The notes beneath the pieces are model-generated. The model searched no databases, was not told the origin of the DNA, and saw nothing but the letters and a program-made list of their open reading frames with translations. A stretch of 24,169 bases of DNA from Galactobacter sp. (lineage in GTDB: Bacteria > Actinomycetota > Actinomycetes > Actinomycetales > Micrococcaceae), in assembly GCF_022712295.1 (NCBI RefSeq), contig NZ_JALAGT010000130.1, forward strand, positions 1-24,169, in the 5' to 3' direction. Both the position numbers and the translations under genes were made by a program. The number at the start of each line of letters is the position of its first letter. Within the stretch, counting starts at the first letter, position 1. Of the stretch, positions 15,503 to 22,746 are shown one piece after another.

Positions 15503-16405
15503 ATGCGCAATGTTCTGGCAGTTCTGCTTGCCGCTGTCGCCGCCTTCTGTGGTGCCGGTGCTTGGGCGGGGTACACCATGGACAAGGCGCTGACGCAACC
15601 GGAGATCGTCCGTACCACCGTGGGGCCGCTCATCCACGACGAGGGCGTGCAGGACATGGTCGCCACCCAGGTCCGTGAGCAGATCGTCTCGCGTTTGCCC
15701 GGGGGAGTCATCCAGGAGAAACTCAAGCCCGCAGTGGATGCCGCAGCGAAGACCGCCACCAAGAGGGTGCTCGAGGACGACGAGGTGGACAGGGCTTGGC
15801 TGCAGGTCCTGGACCTGACGCGTGAGCGCTACACCGACCAGGTGCGTAGCGGGAAGGAGAGCGCGGGGCACATCGAGATGGTCTTGGACCCCGTCGCGGA
15901 TCTGGCGGGTGACCATGTGGGAGCGGCCTTGAAGAAGGTCGGTGTGGACGTGAAGAGCAAGCCCGACCTCACCTGGCGCATCTCGCAGGACCTCTCCGAC
16001 GTCTCGCCGCTGATGTCGCTGGTCACGCCCATACTGACGCTCACCGTGACCCAGTCTGCGCACTGGCTGGTGTACTCCCTGGTGGCCGCAGGCTCATTGC
16101 TGCTTGCGCTGTTGGCGGCCAGACGTCGGGCGATCGTGTTCGTGACCGCAGGTTTCCTCTCACTCGCCCTGGGGCTGATCGGCGCCGGGGCCGCCGGCAT
16201 GGTCTCGAACGGGACCGAGAGCAGCAGCAACGCGGTGATTCGGTCGATTGCCGAGGTGTTCACCGACCAGGTGCGCGGGGCCTCCGTGCCCTTGAGCCTG
16301 GTGGGTGGGGCCTGCATGATGGTGGGCATCGTGACGATGGTGGTCACCGGCGTGCGTCGCCGCAAGGCCGCAGCTGAGGATGACTTCGACTGGGACGAGG
16401 ACTGA
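15503..16405 (+). CDS. Membrane protein with helical ectodomain, function unknown
   Basis: The 300-residue product has an N-terminal hydrophobic helix (1-24, signal anchor), an external mainly helical domain (about 26-175), three transmembrane helices (about 187-207, 210-232 and 262-284) and a cytoplasmic tail ending AEDDFDWDED. The pattern of the ectodomain (DRAW.QVLDLTRERYTDQVRSG, then a DPVADLAGDHV stretch) recalls a broad actinobacterial family of TM-ectodomain-TM proteins with no known function. AGGAAGAGG lies 12 nt before the ATG, slightly farther than usual. The stop overlaps or nearly meets the start of the DUF1345 gene, suggesting co-transcription. Confidence 0.8.
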   Translation: MRNVLAVLLAAVAAFCGAGAWAGYTMDKALTQPEIVRTTVGPLIHDEGVQDMVATQVREQIVSRLPGGVIQEKLKPAVDAAAKTATKRVLEDDEVDRAWLQVLDLTRERYTDQVRSGKESAGHIEMVLDPVADLAGDHVGAALKKVGVDVKSKPDLTWRISQDLSDVSPLMSLVTPILTLTVTQSAHWLVYSLVAAGSLLLALLAARRRAIVFVTAGFLSLALGLIGAGAAGMVSNGTESSSNAVIRSIAEVFTDQVRGASVPLSLVGGACMMVGIVTMVVTGVRRRKAAAEDDFDWDED

Positions 16406-16415
16406 TTTCAAGGGC

Positions 16416-17126
16416 ATGGCAACCCGTTATGTGACCGACCTTTCAAGGGCCAACTGGTCGGTAGCGGTCGCTACCGCGGTCGGTGCGGTTGCTGCCTGGA
16501 TTCTGGCCGTGACGCGAGGACCGGTGGGGGACCGGGAAGAAGCATCGCTGATCATCGATTTCTACATGATCATGTGGGTGTCGTTCACCGCGGTCTACCT
16601 GGTGTGGACCCACCTTGCCTACTCCAGGCGAGGGCCCCAGGAGCTGCGTGTCTCGGCACGGACCGAGCAGCAGCGAGGGCGTCGTGTGTTGATGCGGGTG
16701 ATGGGCTACGGGGGTCCTTCGAGCTGGACCATGGGCGGGGCCATCGTGGCGATCATCATCACGTTGTGGATAGCCCAGTCTCCTTCGCACCGGGAACAAC
16801 CCTTCTACATCATCATGGGCATCGTCATCGTGGCGTGTTCTTGGGCTCTTATGGCTTACGGATTCGCCTTGGAGTACTTGCGCCTGGCCATGGGGTCCTC
16901 GGACGAGGTGAACCATCTCGAACTGGCGGTCGAGGACGGAGCACGCTTCGGCGACTACCTGACGTTGGCCGTGATGGCCTCCGCGATGGGCAGTACGGAC
17001 ATCGCGCGGGTGCGGTCGCGCACGGCATGGACCGTGGTCCGCACCAATGTGATCCTCGGTTTCGCCTTCAATTCCGTCATCGTGGCGATGATGGTGTCGC
17101 TGTTGATCGGTGGCCTCAGCTCCTGA
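16416..17126 (+). CDS. DUF1345 family integral membrane protein
   Basis: This 236-residue protein has about five transmembrane segments (16-33, 46-68, 103-121, 130-152 and 211-233) and ends with the DUF1345 signature region FGDYLTLAVMASAMGSTDI...NVILGFAFNSVIVA. DUF1345 proteins are common in actinobacteria and have no established function. An alternative in-frame ATG at 16380 would overlap the upstream gene by 26 nt and add 12 residues; I prefer 16416, which has AAGG just upstream. The 3' end overlaps the convergent SDR gene by 11 bp. Confidence 0.82.
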   Translation: MATRYVTDLSRANWSVAVATAVGAVAAWILAVTRGPVGDREEASLIIDFYMIMWVSFTAVYLVWTHLAYSRRGPQELRVSARTEQQRGRRVLMRVMGYGGPSSWTMGGAIVAIIITLWIAQSPSHREQPFYIIMGIVIVACSWALMAYGFALEYLRLAMGSSDEVNHLELAVEDGARFGDYLTLAVMASAMGSTDIARVRSRTAWTVVRTNVILGFAFNSVIVAMMVSLLIGGLSS

Positions 17127-18090
17127 TCCCGGAGCCCTCCGGTTGGGCTGCCAAGGTCGCGCTGGAGGACAGAACCTCCTCCCACGGCGTTGACCGCAGC
17201 CCGAAACGATCGGTCAGGACCCCGGGTGTCATCACGGCGGGCGCGTCCCACAGGTAACGCTGGCGGCCCAGTTCCCGGAACTGGGCGTTGAAGGGCCCGA
17301 CGGCGGAGAACAGCGCCCACGGAAGTCGCCTGACCTTGGCCTCGCCTCGGTGGGCGGCCGAGGCCGCAGACGCCGCCATCGCCCGCTGGGTGAGGGGAGG
17401 TGTGGACGGTGCGAGGAGGACGGCGTCGCCGTCCTGGGCGAGTTCGTCGGCGTGCTGGGCAGCCGTGATCATGGCTCGAGTGAGATCGGGGATGTAGGTG
17501 ACGGAGCGTGGGGCGTCGGGATCGCCCATGACCCAGGCGGTCTTGCCACGGGAGCTGGGGTTCAGGACCAACTGCAGGAAGACCGACGTGGCGGCCGACG
17601 CCGTGGGACCCAACAGGTCCGCGGCAACCACCGAGAGGGTGCGAGCCGGGTGCGCTGCCCGGGCCGTCAGCAGTTCTGCACGTACCCGACCCAGTGGCGA
17701 GCACGGGGCAATCCGGGCTCCCTCGATCAATTCCTCGGCACCCTTGCCGAAGGCATAGACGGACTCGGGGAAGACGACAGGGATGCCGGCGCCGGCTGCG
17801 ACGTCCATGACCGCTGCCTCCCGGTGGGGGAGATCGCGCCGCCAGGCCTTGACGTCGTAGGCGGTGTGGATGCAGTGGAAGATCGCCGCGGCAGGTTCGC
17901 CGCAGGCTGTGTCGCCGCGTACCGCACGGGTCAAGATTTCGGGATCACCCGCGTCGCCACGGAGCAACTCCGCACCCTCTGCCGGTGCCCGCTCCCCGCG
18001 CCTGATGACGGTGACCCGGTGGCCTTCCCGCACCAGATCCTCTGCCAGTTGGGCGCCGATCTGACCGGCGCCGGTGATGACGTAATGCAT
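17116..18090 (-). CDS. NAD(P)-binding atypical extended SDR protein
   Basis: This 324-residue protein has a Rossmann nucleotide-binding start (VITGAGQIGAQLAEDLVREG, with GxGxxG at 7-12), a short acidic-residue region (LLRGDAGDPE) and an extended SDR/NAD-dependent epimerase layout with VVFPESVYAFGKG (105-117). The segment where the catalytic YxxxK normally lies reads SPLGRVRAEL, with Leu133 and Arg137 in place of Tyr and Lys, so it may be an atypical SDR acting as a binding or NmrA-like sensor protein. An AGGAGG sits 6 nt before the ATG. It is divergent from a TetR gene, and two palindromes lie between them, so it is probably the TetR target. Its substrate is unknown. Confidence 0.85.
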   Translation of the reverse strand: MHYVITGAGQIGAQLAEDLVREGHRVTVIRRGERAPAEGAELLRGDAGDPEILTRAVRGDTACGEPAAAIFHCIHTAYDVKAWRRDLPHREAAVMDVAAGAGIPVVFPESVYAFGKGAEELIEGARIAPCSPLGRVRAELLTARAAHPARTLSVVAADLLGPTASAATSVFLQLVLNPSSRGKTAWVMGDPDAPRSVTYIPDLTRAMITAAQHADELAQDGDAVLLAPSTPPLTQRAMAASAASAAHRGEAKVRRLPWALFSAVGPFNAQFRELGRQRYLWDAPAVMTPGVLTDRFGLRSTPWEEVLSSSATLAAQPEGSGIRS

Positions 18091-18106
18091 GACTTCCTCC
18101 TAAATA

Positions 18107-18124
18107 GTGAGCAATGCTCTCGAA
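18107..18124 (+). promoter_or_regulatory. TetR operator candidate, site 1
   Basis: GTGAGCAATGCTCTCGAA contains the perfect palindrome GAGCA-A-TGCTC (18109-18119). It lies 17 nt upstream of the SDR start codon, just outside the Shine-Dalgarno sequence and over the likely -10 region, a position suited to repression. Confidence 0.65.
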
Positions 18125-18159
18125 GTTGTGAGACCACCGTAGGGGAGTGTCGGGCACAT

Positions 18160-18177
18160 TTCAAGAGCAGTGCTCAC
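18160..18177 (-). promoter_or_regulatory. TetR operator candidate, site 2
   Basis: On the minus strand this reads GTGAGCACTGCTCTTGAA, matching site 1 at 16 of 18 positions, with the palindrome GAGCA-G-TGCTC at 18165-18175 on the plus strand. The two centres are 56 bp apart, in opposite orientation, in the intergenic region shared with the TetR gene. Confidence 0.65.
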
Positions 18178-18230
18178 AAAGTGGCGTGTCGACATCTCTG
18201 AAGCCGTTCGGTCCGTGCCAGACTGACGGC

Positions 18231-18917
18231 ATGGACCGTCCCAGGAGAAGTCACGTGCAGGCCCGCGCCGAGATGCGAGAAGGCATCCTCAGGTTGGGGC
18301 GCGAACAGCTCGCGGAACGGGGAGCAGCGAATCTCTCCGTGCGAGAGATTTCGCGTGGCCTGGGCGTGGCATCGTCTGCCATCTACCGGCATGTGGCCAG
18401 TCGCGACGAGCTGCTGACGTTGTTGCTCGTGGACGCGTACGAGGATCTTGCGCGGGTTGCGCTCGAAGCCGAAGGACGAGCCGCCACACCGTCACAGCAA
18501 CTCGACGCACTGGTACGCGGAATGCGCCGGTGGGCCGTCACGGAACCGTCTCGTTGGGGACTGATCTATGGCACTCCGGTGCCGGGGTTCGCCGCGCCGA
18601 GAGAGTCCACGACGGGACCGGGGACCAAGGTGATGGCGCGTTTCGCGGTGCTGCTCGCATCGGGACGAACGTCCGACGATGCTTCGACGCCTCCAAGTGA
18701 GCAGCTGAGCCATGCCCTGCTCGACGGACTGGCCGACCTCGGTGTGGACCTCACCGCGGGATCGGCGGCCGAGATCGCCCTGGCCTGGGCCTCGCTGGTC
18801 GGCGTCATCAGCGCCGAGGTCTTCGGTCAATTCGGTCCCGGATTCCGGGCTACGGGGGAGGAATTCCTGCAGCGGTGGATCGACACGACCGTGGAGAGGT
18901 TCGGCCTGGAGGGCTGA
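18231..18917 (+). CDS. TetR/AcrR family regulator with WHG-type C-terminal domain
   Basis: This 228-residue protein has an N-terminal TetR helix-turn-helix (about 12-62: REGILRLGREQLAERGAANL, then LGVASSAIYRHVASRDELL) and a C-terminal ligand domain with WGLIYGTPVPGF (109-120), the mark of the TetR_C WHG group. The ATG at 18231 is chosen because the family-like sequence begins there and a CAGACT box lies 6 nt upstream; the frame remains open further upstream but without support. It is divergent from the atypical SDR gene and probably represses both through the two GAGCANTGCTC palindromes. The ligand is unknown. Confidence 0.92.
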   Translation: MDRPRRSHVQARAEMREGILRLGREQLAERGAANLSVREISRGLGVASSAIYRHVASRDELLTLLLVDAYEDLARVALEAEGRAATPSQQLDALVRGMRRWAVTEPSRWGLIYGTPVPGFAAPRESTTGPGTKVMARFAVLLASGRTSDDASTPPSEQLSHALLDGLADLGVDLTAGSAAEIALAWASLVGVISAEVFGQFGPGFRATGEEFLQRWIDTTVERFGLEG

Positions 18918-18963
18918 ATGCCCTGTAGGCCTGTTCCAGCGGCTGCGGTCGGAGGGGCGCCGG

Positions 18964-20139
18964 TCAGAAGTTCTCCGGTGCGGGCCGAGGCGCCGTCTCG
19001 ATCTGACGGCTGGACTCGAAGGGGACGTCGGCGTCGTCGCGCTGACCTGGGTCCAGCTCGTTGATGCGGCGCAGGCTCGGGGCGACCCTGGACTGCAGGG
19101 CGCCCACGAACTTGTTGTACCCCTCCACCGAGGCGCGCAGGGACGAACCCAGTTTGTCCATGTGACTCGAGAGCGTGGTGAGTCGGCGATGCAGTTCCTG
19201 GGCCTCGTCGAAGAGGGCTCGGGCATTCTGGGTGACGAGTTCCTGCCGCCACGTCACCGCCAACCCCTTCAGCACGGCCAGCAGAGTTGCGGGGGAGGCA
19301 AGGACCACGCCACGGGCGAAGGCGTCGTCCATCAGTGCGCCGTCCGTCGCCAGTGCCTCGGACAAGACCGACTCTGTGGGCAGGAAACACACCACCAGAT
19401 CAGGTGATCCGGGGAGAGAGGCCTGATAGCGCCGATCACCCAGCGCATTCACGTGGGCGCGTAGAGCCTTGGCATGGGCCGCCAACAAGGCGGACTTCTC
19501 CCGTGCCGCCTCCGGGGAGTCCTCGTTCTCCAGCCGGTGGGCCTCCAGCAGCTTGTCCAGCGGAACCTTGGCATCCACGGCTACGGACTTCCCGCCTGGA
19601 AGCCACACCACGAGGTCGGGGCGCCCGGATTCCACGACCACCTGCTCGTCGAAATCCACATGCCGCAGCATGCCGGCGGCCTCCACCACACGCCTGAGCT
19701 GGACCTCGCCCCACGTGCCTCGTTTGCCGTTGTCCCTCAACGACGAGGACAGCGACGTGGTGGTGCGCAACAGTTCGGCATCGTTGTGCGCGGCGCGCTG
19801 CAGCTGTTCGTTCAGCTGGGAGTACTGGTCCACCCGGTCACGTTCCAGCGTCTGCACGGAGCGTTGCATGCTCGCCAGTCGTTCCGACACCGGCCCCAGG
19901 GCACGCAGCACCGCTTCGTCTCGCGCTCGCCGGGACTCCTCGGTTCCGGTCCTGGACTCCAACGCATCCGCGCGCGCACGTGCTGCGGCGGCCTGCTCCC
20001 GCGCCGCCGAGGCGGCGTCGCGCGCCTCACGCAACGACCCGTCGTCGTGCATTCGTCGGAACACCAGCGTGCCGAGCACGCCGAGTCCGGCACCGACCAG
20101 AAGCAGGAGGACGGCCCAGAGAACGGTAGCGAAGGTCAT
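18964..20139 (-). CDS. rmuC: DNA recombination protein RmuC
   Basis: The 391-residue product has an N-terminal transmembrane helix (about 5-27), a long Ala/Arg/Glu-rich coiled coil (about 35-125) and the RmuC nuclease-like domain (about 130-340). Recognisable pieces are GTWGEVQLRRVVEAAGML (141-158), GRPDLVVWLPGG (172-183), AVDAKVPLDKLLEA (187-200), FLPTESVLSEAL and VVLASPATLLAVLKGLA. Glu145, Asp175, Asp189 and Lys191 fit a PD-(D/E)xK active site. RmuC limits certain DNA rearrangements in E. coli. It is convergent with the TetR gene and follows the MOSC gene on the same strand after 54 bp. Confidence 0.95.
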   Translation of the reverse strand: MTFATVLWAVLLLLVGAGLGVLGTLVFRRMHDDGSLREARDAASAAREQAAAARARADALESRTGTEESRRARDEAVLRALGPVSERLASMQRSVQTLERDRVDQYSQLNEQLQRAAHNDAELLRTTTSLSSSLRDNGKRGTWGEVQLRRVVEAAGMLRHVDFDEQVVVESGRPDLVVWLPGGKSVAVDAKVPLDKLLEAHRLENEDSPEAAREKSALLAAHAKALRAHVNALGDRRYQASLPGSPDLVVCFLPTESVLSEALATDGALMDDAFARGVVLASPATLLAVLKGLAVTWRQELVTQNARALFDEAQELHRRLTTLSSHMDKLGSSLRASVEGYNKFVGALQSRVAPSLRRINELDPGQRDDADVPFESSRQIETAPRPAPENF

Positions 20140-20165
20140 GGAACCAGCGTGCCACCAGCCCCCGA

Positions 20166-20201
20166 CGGTTTGGTTCAGGCCGACCGGTTTGGTTCAGGCC
20201 G
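20166..20201. repeat. 17-bp direct repeat, 19-bp period, spanning the MOSC gene stop
   Basis: CGGTTTGGTTCAGGCCG occurs at 20166-20182 and again at 20185-20201. The second copy contains the stop codon of the MOSC gene, read on the minus strand, so the gene's last bases have been duplicated just beyond the stop. Confidence 0.85.
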
Positions 20202-21018
20202 GCGCCGGAACGGCAGGAATCGGGGAGGAAACCTCGTCTCCCACGCGGATCACCCCACCCGCATGTGTGGGAAGGAAAAGGGCTCCCAACGTCGGCTCCT
20301 GCTGACCAAGGTCTTGCGTGAGCGAGGTCAGTAAGTCGGCCTCTCGGAGGCCCGTGTCTGGATCCGCCTCGATCGCCTTGCACCTCACGATGGTCTTCTG
20401 CGCGGTGAGTGCCACGTCGCCGACGCGGATCTCGGCACCGGTTTTCGCCCACTCCAGCTCCTTCCAAGCGGGAAGGTCGTCCACCACGACGTTGGACCGG
20501 AACCTGCGTGAGTCCACAGGGATGCCCGGTGCGCATCCGGCCAGGTCCTCGACGGAGGCCGCAGAATGCAGGGAGACGAATCCTCGTGCGCGGTCCTGGA
20601 AACGTGACGTGCGGCCGTCGCCCACAAGGACCAGGGGGAGATGCCCCGGCCTCCGCAGGCGGCGTGCGTCCGGCCCGGCCAAGATCCAGTCGGCCACCGC
20701 GTCGGCCAGTTCGCGGCGCCCGTCGGGGTCCAGCCCGGCGGAGACCACGAGGTCGCCGTCCTCAGTGAACGTGAGCGTCTCTCCGTCGAAGGACACACGT
20801 AGCCGGGCCAGTGAGGGAAAGGTCATGAGCGCAAGACCCTTGGCCTTGGGCCAGTAGTCGAGGCCGTTCTGGTCCTCGGGCTGCGTAGCGTTGGCGAATC
20901 GGAACGCCAGGACCCGGTCCCCGGCGATCCGCCCGTCGTCCTGGACCGTGAGTTCACTCATGGGTTCGGGCGTGAAGCCCTTGACGGGGTAGCGGTAGAG
21001 CGCGGAAACGTGTGGCAT
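20194..21018 (-). CDS. MOSC domain-containing protein (YcbX/mARC-like)
   Basis: The 274-residue product begins with an MOSC N-terminal beta-barrel (HVSALYRYPVKGF at 3-15, then GRIAGDRVLAFRF). It continues with the MOSC domain proper: RRFRSNVVVDDL (171-182), EWAKTGAEIRVGDVALTAQKT, and VRCKAIEADPDTG (211-223), whose Cys213 is the expected molybdenum-cofactor ligand. Such proteins reduce N-hydroxylated compounds or carry sulphur to the cofactor. Without a fused ferredoxin domain it would need a separate electron donor. It is divergent from ychF with a gap of about 75 bp. Confidence 0.9.
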   Translation of the reverse strand: MPHVSALYRYPVKGFTPEPMSELTVQDDGRIAGDRVLAFRFANATQPEDQNGLDYWPKAKGLALMTFPSLARLRVSFDGETLTFTEDGDLVVSAGLDPDGRRELADAVADWILAGPDARRLRRPGHLPLVLVGDGRTSRFQDRARGFVSLHSAASVEDLAGCAPGIPVDSRRFRSNVVVDDLPAWKELEWAKTGAEIRVGDVALTAQKTIVRCKAIEADPDTGLREADLLTSLTQDLGQQEPTLGALFLPTHAGGVIRVGDEVSSPIPAVPAPA

Positions 21019-21079
21019 GCCATCATCCTTGCAGCAGTTCGGGGTGATACCGGGGCATTCAAGGGGGACACTTCGAAGG

Positions 21080-21096
21080 TAGAATAGCGGACCGTG
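21080..21096 (+). promoter_or_regulatory. Leaderless-type promoter of ychF
   Basis: TAGAAT (21080-21085) is followed by 8 nt and the GTG start at 21094, with no Shine-Dalgarno sequence. The spacing would give a leaderless or near-leaderless transcript. Confidence 0.5.
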
Positions 21097-22200
21097 GCTC
21101 TTACTATCGGAATCGTCGGACTGCCCAACGTCGGCAAGTCAACACTCTTCAATGCGCTGACCCGGGCACAGGTGCTTGCCGCGAACTATCCGTTCGCGAC
21201 CATCGAACCCAACGTGGGCGTGGTGCCGTTGCCGGACGAGCGGCTGAACCAGCTCGCCGAGCTGTTCCATTCCGAGAAGACGGTGCCTGCCACCGTGTCC
21301 TTCGTGGACATTGCAGGCATCGTGAAGGGTGCCTCCGAGGGAGAGGGTTTGGGTAACCAGTTCCTGGCCAACATCCGCGAGGCCGAGGCGATCTGCCAGG
21401 TGACCCGCGGCTTCCACGACCCCGACGTCATCCACGTCAACGGAACCGTGGACCCGGACGACGACATCGAGACCATCACCACCGAGCTGGTGCTGGCCGA
21501 TATGCAGTCCGTGGAGAAGGCGCTGCCGCGTCTGCAGAAGGAACTGACCAACAAGAAGGTCTCCAAGGAGCACGTGGCTGCGGTTGAGCAGGCACTGAAG
21601 GTCCTCGAGGACGGGCGCACCCTCTACAGCGCGGCCGCCTCGGAGAAGCTGGATCTCCAGGAACTCAAGCCGCTGCAGCTGCTGACCGCCAAGCCGTTCA
21701 TCTACGTCTTCAACATGGACGACGAGGGCCTGGCCGACGAGGCGCTCAAGACTCGCCTGGCCGAGTCGGTGGCTCCCGCCACCGCCGTGTTCCTCGACGC
21801 CCAGTTCGAGTCCGAGCTCGTTGAGCTGGACGAGGACGAGGCCACCGAGATGCTGCACGAGGCCGGCTACGACGAGTCCGGCCTGGAGAAGCTGGCCAAG
21901 GCAGGCTTCGGGACCCTCGGCCTGCAGACCTACCTGACCGCAGGCCCCAAGGAGGCTCGCGCCTGGACCATCCCGATCGGCGCCACCGCACCCGAGGCCG
22001 CAGGCGTCATCCATACCGACTTCCAGCGTGGCTTCATCAAGGCCGAGGTGATCAGCTTCGAGGACCTCATGGAGGCCGGCTCCACGCAGGCCGCCCGCGC
22101 CGCCGGCAAGGCACGCATGGAGGGCAAGGACTACATCATGAAGGACGGCGACGTGGTGGAGTTCCGTAGCGGAATACCCTCTGGAGGAGGGAAGAAGTGA
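21094..22200 (+). CDS. ychF: Redox-regulated ATPase YchF with altered C-terminus
   Basis: YchF is an Obg-family P-loop ATPase associated with ribosomes and stress response. The 368-residue product has the G1 loop GLPNVGKST (9-17), the G3 element DIAGIVKGASEGEGLGNQF (72-90), NMDDE near 208-212 in place of NKxD, and a C-terminal TGS domain. Homologues usually end near residue 363 with the strand GDVVEFRFNV or close to it. Here the frame leaves the conserved sequence after GDVVEFR (352-358) and ends with SGIPSGGGKK. Residues 353-358 are encoded by a 17-bp sequence repeated at the end of the next gene, where the missing FNV appears. This looks like an insertion into the ychF 3' end. The GTG of the next gene overlaps the stop (GTGA). 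Confidence 0.96.
   Translation: MALTIGIVGLPNVGKSTLFNALTRAQVLAANYPFATIEPNVGVVPLPDERLNQLAELFHSEKTVPATVSFVDIAGIVKGASEGEGLGNQFLANIREAEAICQVTRGFHDPDVIHVNGTVDPDDDIETITTELVLADMQSVEKALPRLQKELTNKKVSKEHVAAVEQALKVLEDGRTLYSAAASEKLDLQELKPLQLLTAKPFIYVFNMDDEGLADEALKTRLAESVAPATAVFLDAQFESELVELDEDEATEMLHEAGYDESGLEKLAKAGFGTLGLQTYLTAGPKEARAWTIPIGATAPEAAGVIHTDFQRGFIKAEVISFEDLMEAGSTQAARAAGKARMEGKDYIMKDGDVVEFRSGIPSGGGKK
22150..22166 (+). repeat. att-like repeat R1 within ychF 3' end
   Basis: GACGTGGTGGAGTTCCG encodes DVVEFR of YchF. An identical 17-bp copy (R2) is at 22674-22690, 524 bp downstream. The host sequence changes character immediately after R1. Confidence 0.85.
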
Positions 22201-22703
22201 GCCTGAACCGTAGTGATCCTGCTGCTCATATTCGGCCGGTGAACGGCGCGAGTGAGTACCCGAGACTTGTAGAGATCTGGCGGAGCGCTGTCGATGCGAC
22301 TCACGAGTTCTTGGCTACGGCGCACCGTGATGAGATTCAATCGCGTCTTGAGTCGGACTACCTGCCAGAGGTCGATGTTTACGTGGCAGAGCGCGACGGT
22401 GCGGTCACAGGGTTTGCAGGCGTCTCAGGGCCGAAACTGGAGATGCTCTTCGTTGAAGCCAGTCACAGAGGTGGCGGGATTGGCTCTGGTCTGTTGGACG
22501 CTGTCGTTGCCAACTATGGCGTGACGACTCTCGATGTCAACGAGCAGAACGCGGCGGCTGCCGAGTTCTACCAGCGACGCGGTTTCGTCGTCGTCGGCCG
22601 AAGCGATGTGGACGAGCAGGGTCTTCCATATCCATTGCTGAGGATGGCTTTGCCGGGAAGCGAAGCAACCGGGGACGTGGTGGAGTTCCGGTTTAACGTC
22701 TAG
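22197..22703 (+). CDS. YjaB-like GNAT N-acetyltransferase carrying a YchF tail
   Basis: This 168-residue protein resembles YjaB-type acetyltransferases: IWRSAVDATHEFLA (27-40), MLFVEASHRGGGIGSGLL (83-100) with the acetyl-CoA binding R/GxxGxG/A signature, LDVNEQNAAAAEFYQRRGF (112-130) and GRSDVDEQGLPYPLLRMAL. YjaB relatives end about here. The extra GDVVEFRFNV (159-168) matches the expected tail of YchF, not GNAT proteins. The GTG start overlaps the ychF stop (GTGA), and GGAGGAGG lies about 9 nt upstream. Base use is less GC-rich than the neighbours, pointing to acquisition. It is probably translated with ychF. The acetyl acceptor is unknown. Confidence 0.88.
   Translation: MSLNRSDPAAHIRPVNGASEYPRLVEIWRSAVDATHEFLATAHRDEIQSRLESDYLPEVDVYVAERDGAVTGFAGVSGPKLEMLFVEASHRGGGIGSGLLDAVVANYGVTTLDVNEQNAAAAEFYQRRGFVVVGRSDVDEQGLPYPLLRMALPGSEATGDVVEFRFNV
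22674..22690 (+). repeat. att-like repeat R2 at the end of the GNAT gene
   Basis: This is an exact 17-bp copy of R1 (GACGTGGTGGAGTTCCG), in the same codon phase. It is followed by GTTTAACGTCTAG (FNV, stop), the expected ending of ychF. Confidence 0.85.
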
Positions 22704-22709
22704 CGTTAA
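22693..22709. promoter_or_regulatory. Palindrome upstream of higBA, operator candidate
   Basis: TTAACG-TCTAG-CGTTAA is a perfect inverted repeat that includes the GNAT stop codon and lies 14 nt before the higB -10 box, covering the -35 position. It may bind HigA. Confidence 0.5.
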
Positions 22710-22722
22710 TGACGCTCCCCGT

Positions 22723-22739
22723 TATAATCTGATTGCATG
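22723..22739 (+). promoter_or_regulatory. Promoter of higBA (consensus TATAAT)
   Basis: A perfect TATAAT (22723-22728) precedes the higB ATG by 8 nt, so the mRNA may be leaderless. It is the best -10 box seen in the window. No good -35 is seen, as usual for regulated toxin-antitoxin promoters. Confidence 0.65.
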
Positions 22740-22746
22740 ATCAGAT
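22727..22746. promoter_or_regulatory. Palindrome over the higB start codon, HigA operator candidate
   Basis: ATCTGAT and ATCAGAT (22727-22733 and 22740-22746) are exact inverted repeats around a 6-nt centre. They overlap the -10 box, the expected transcription start and the ATG, which suits autorepression by antitoxin. Confidence 0.6.
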
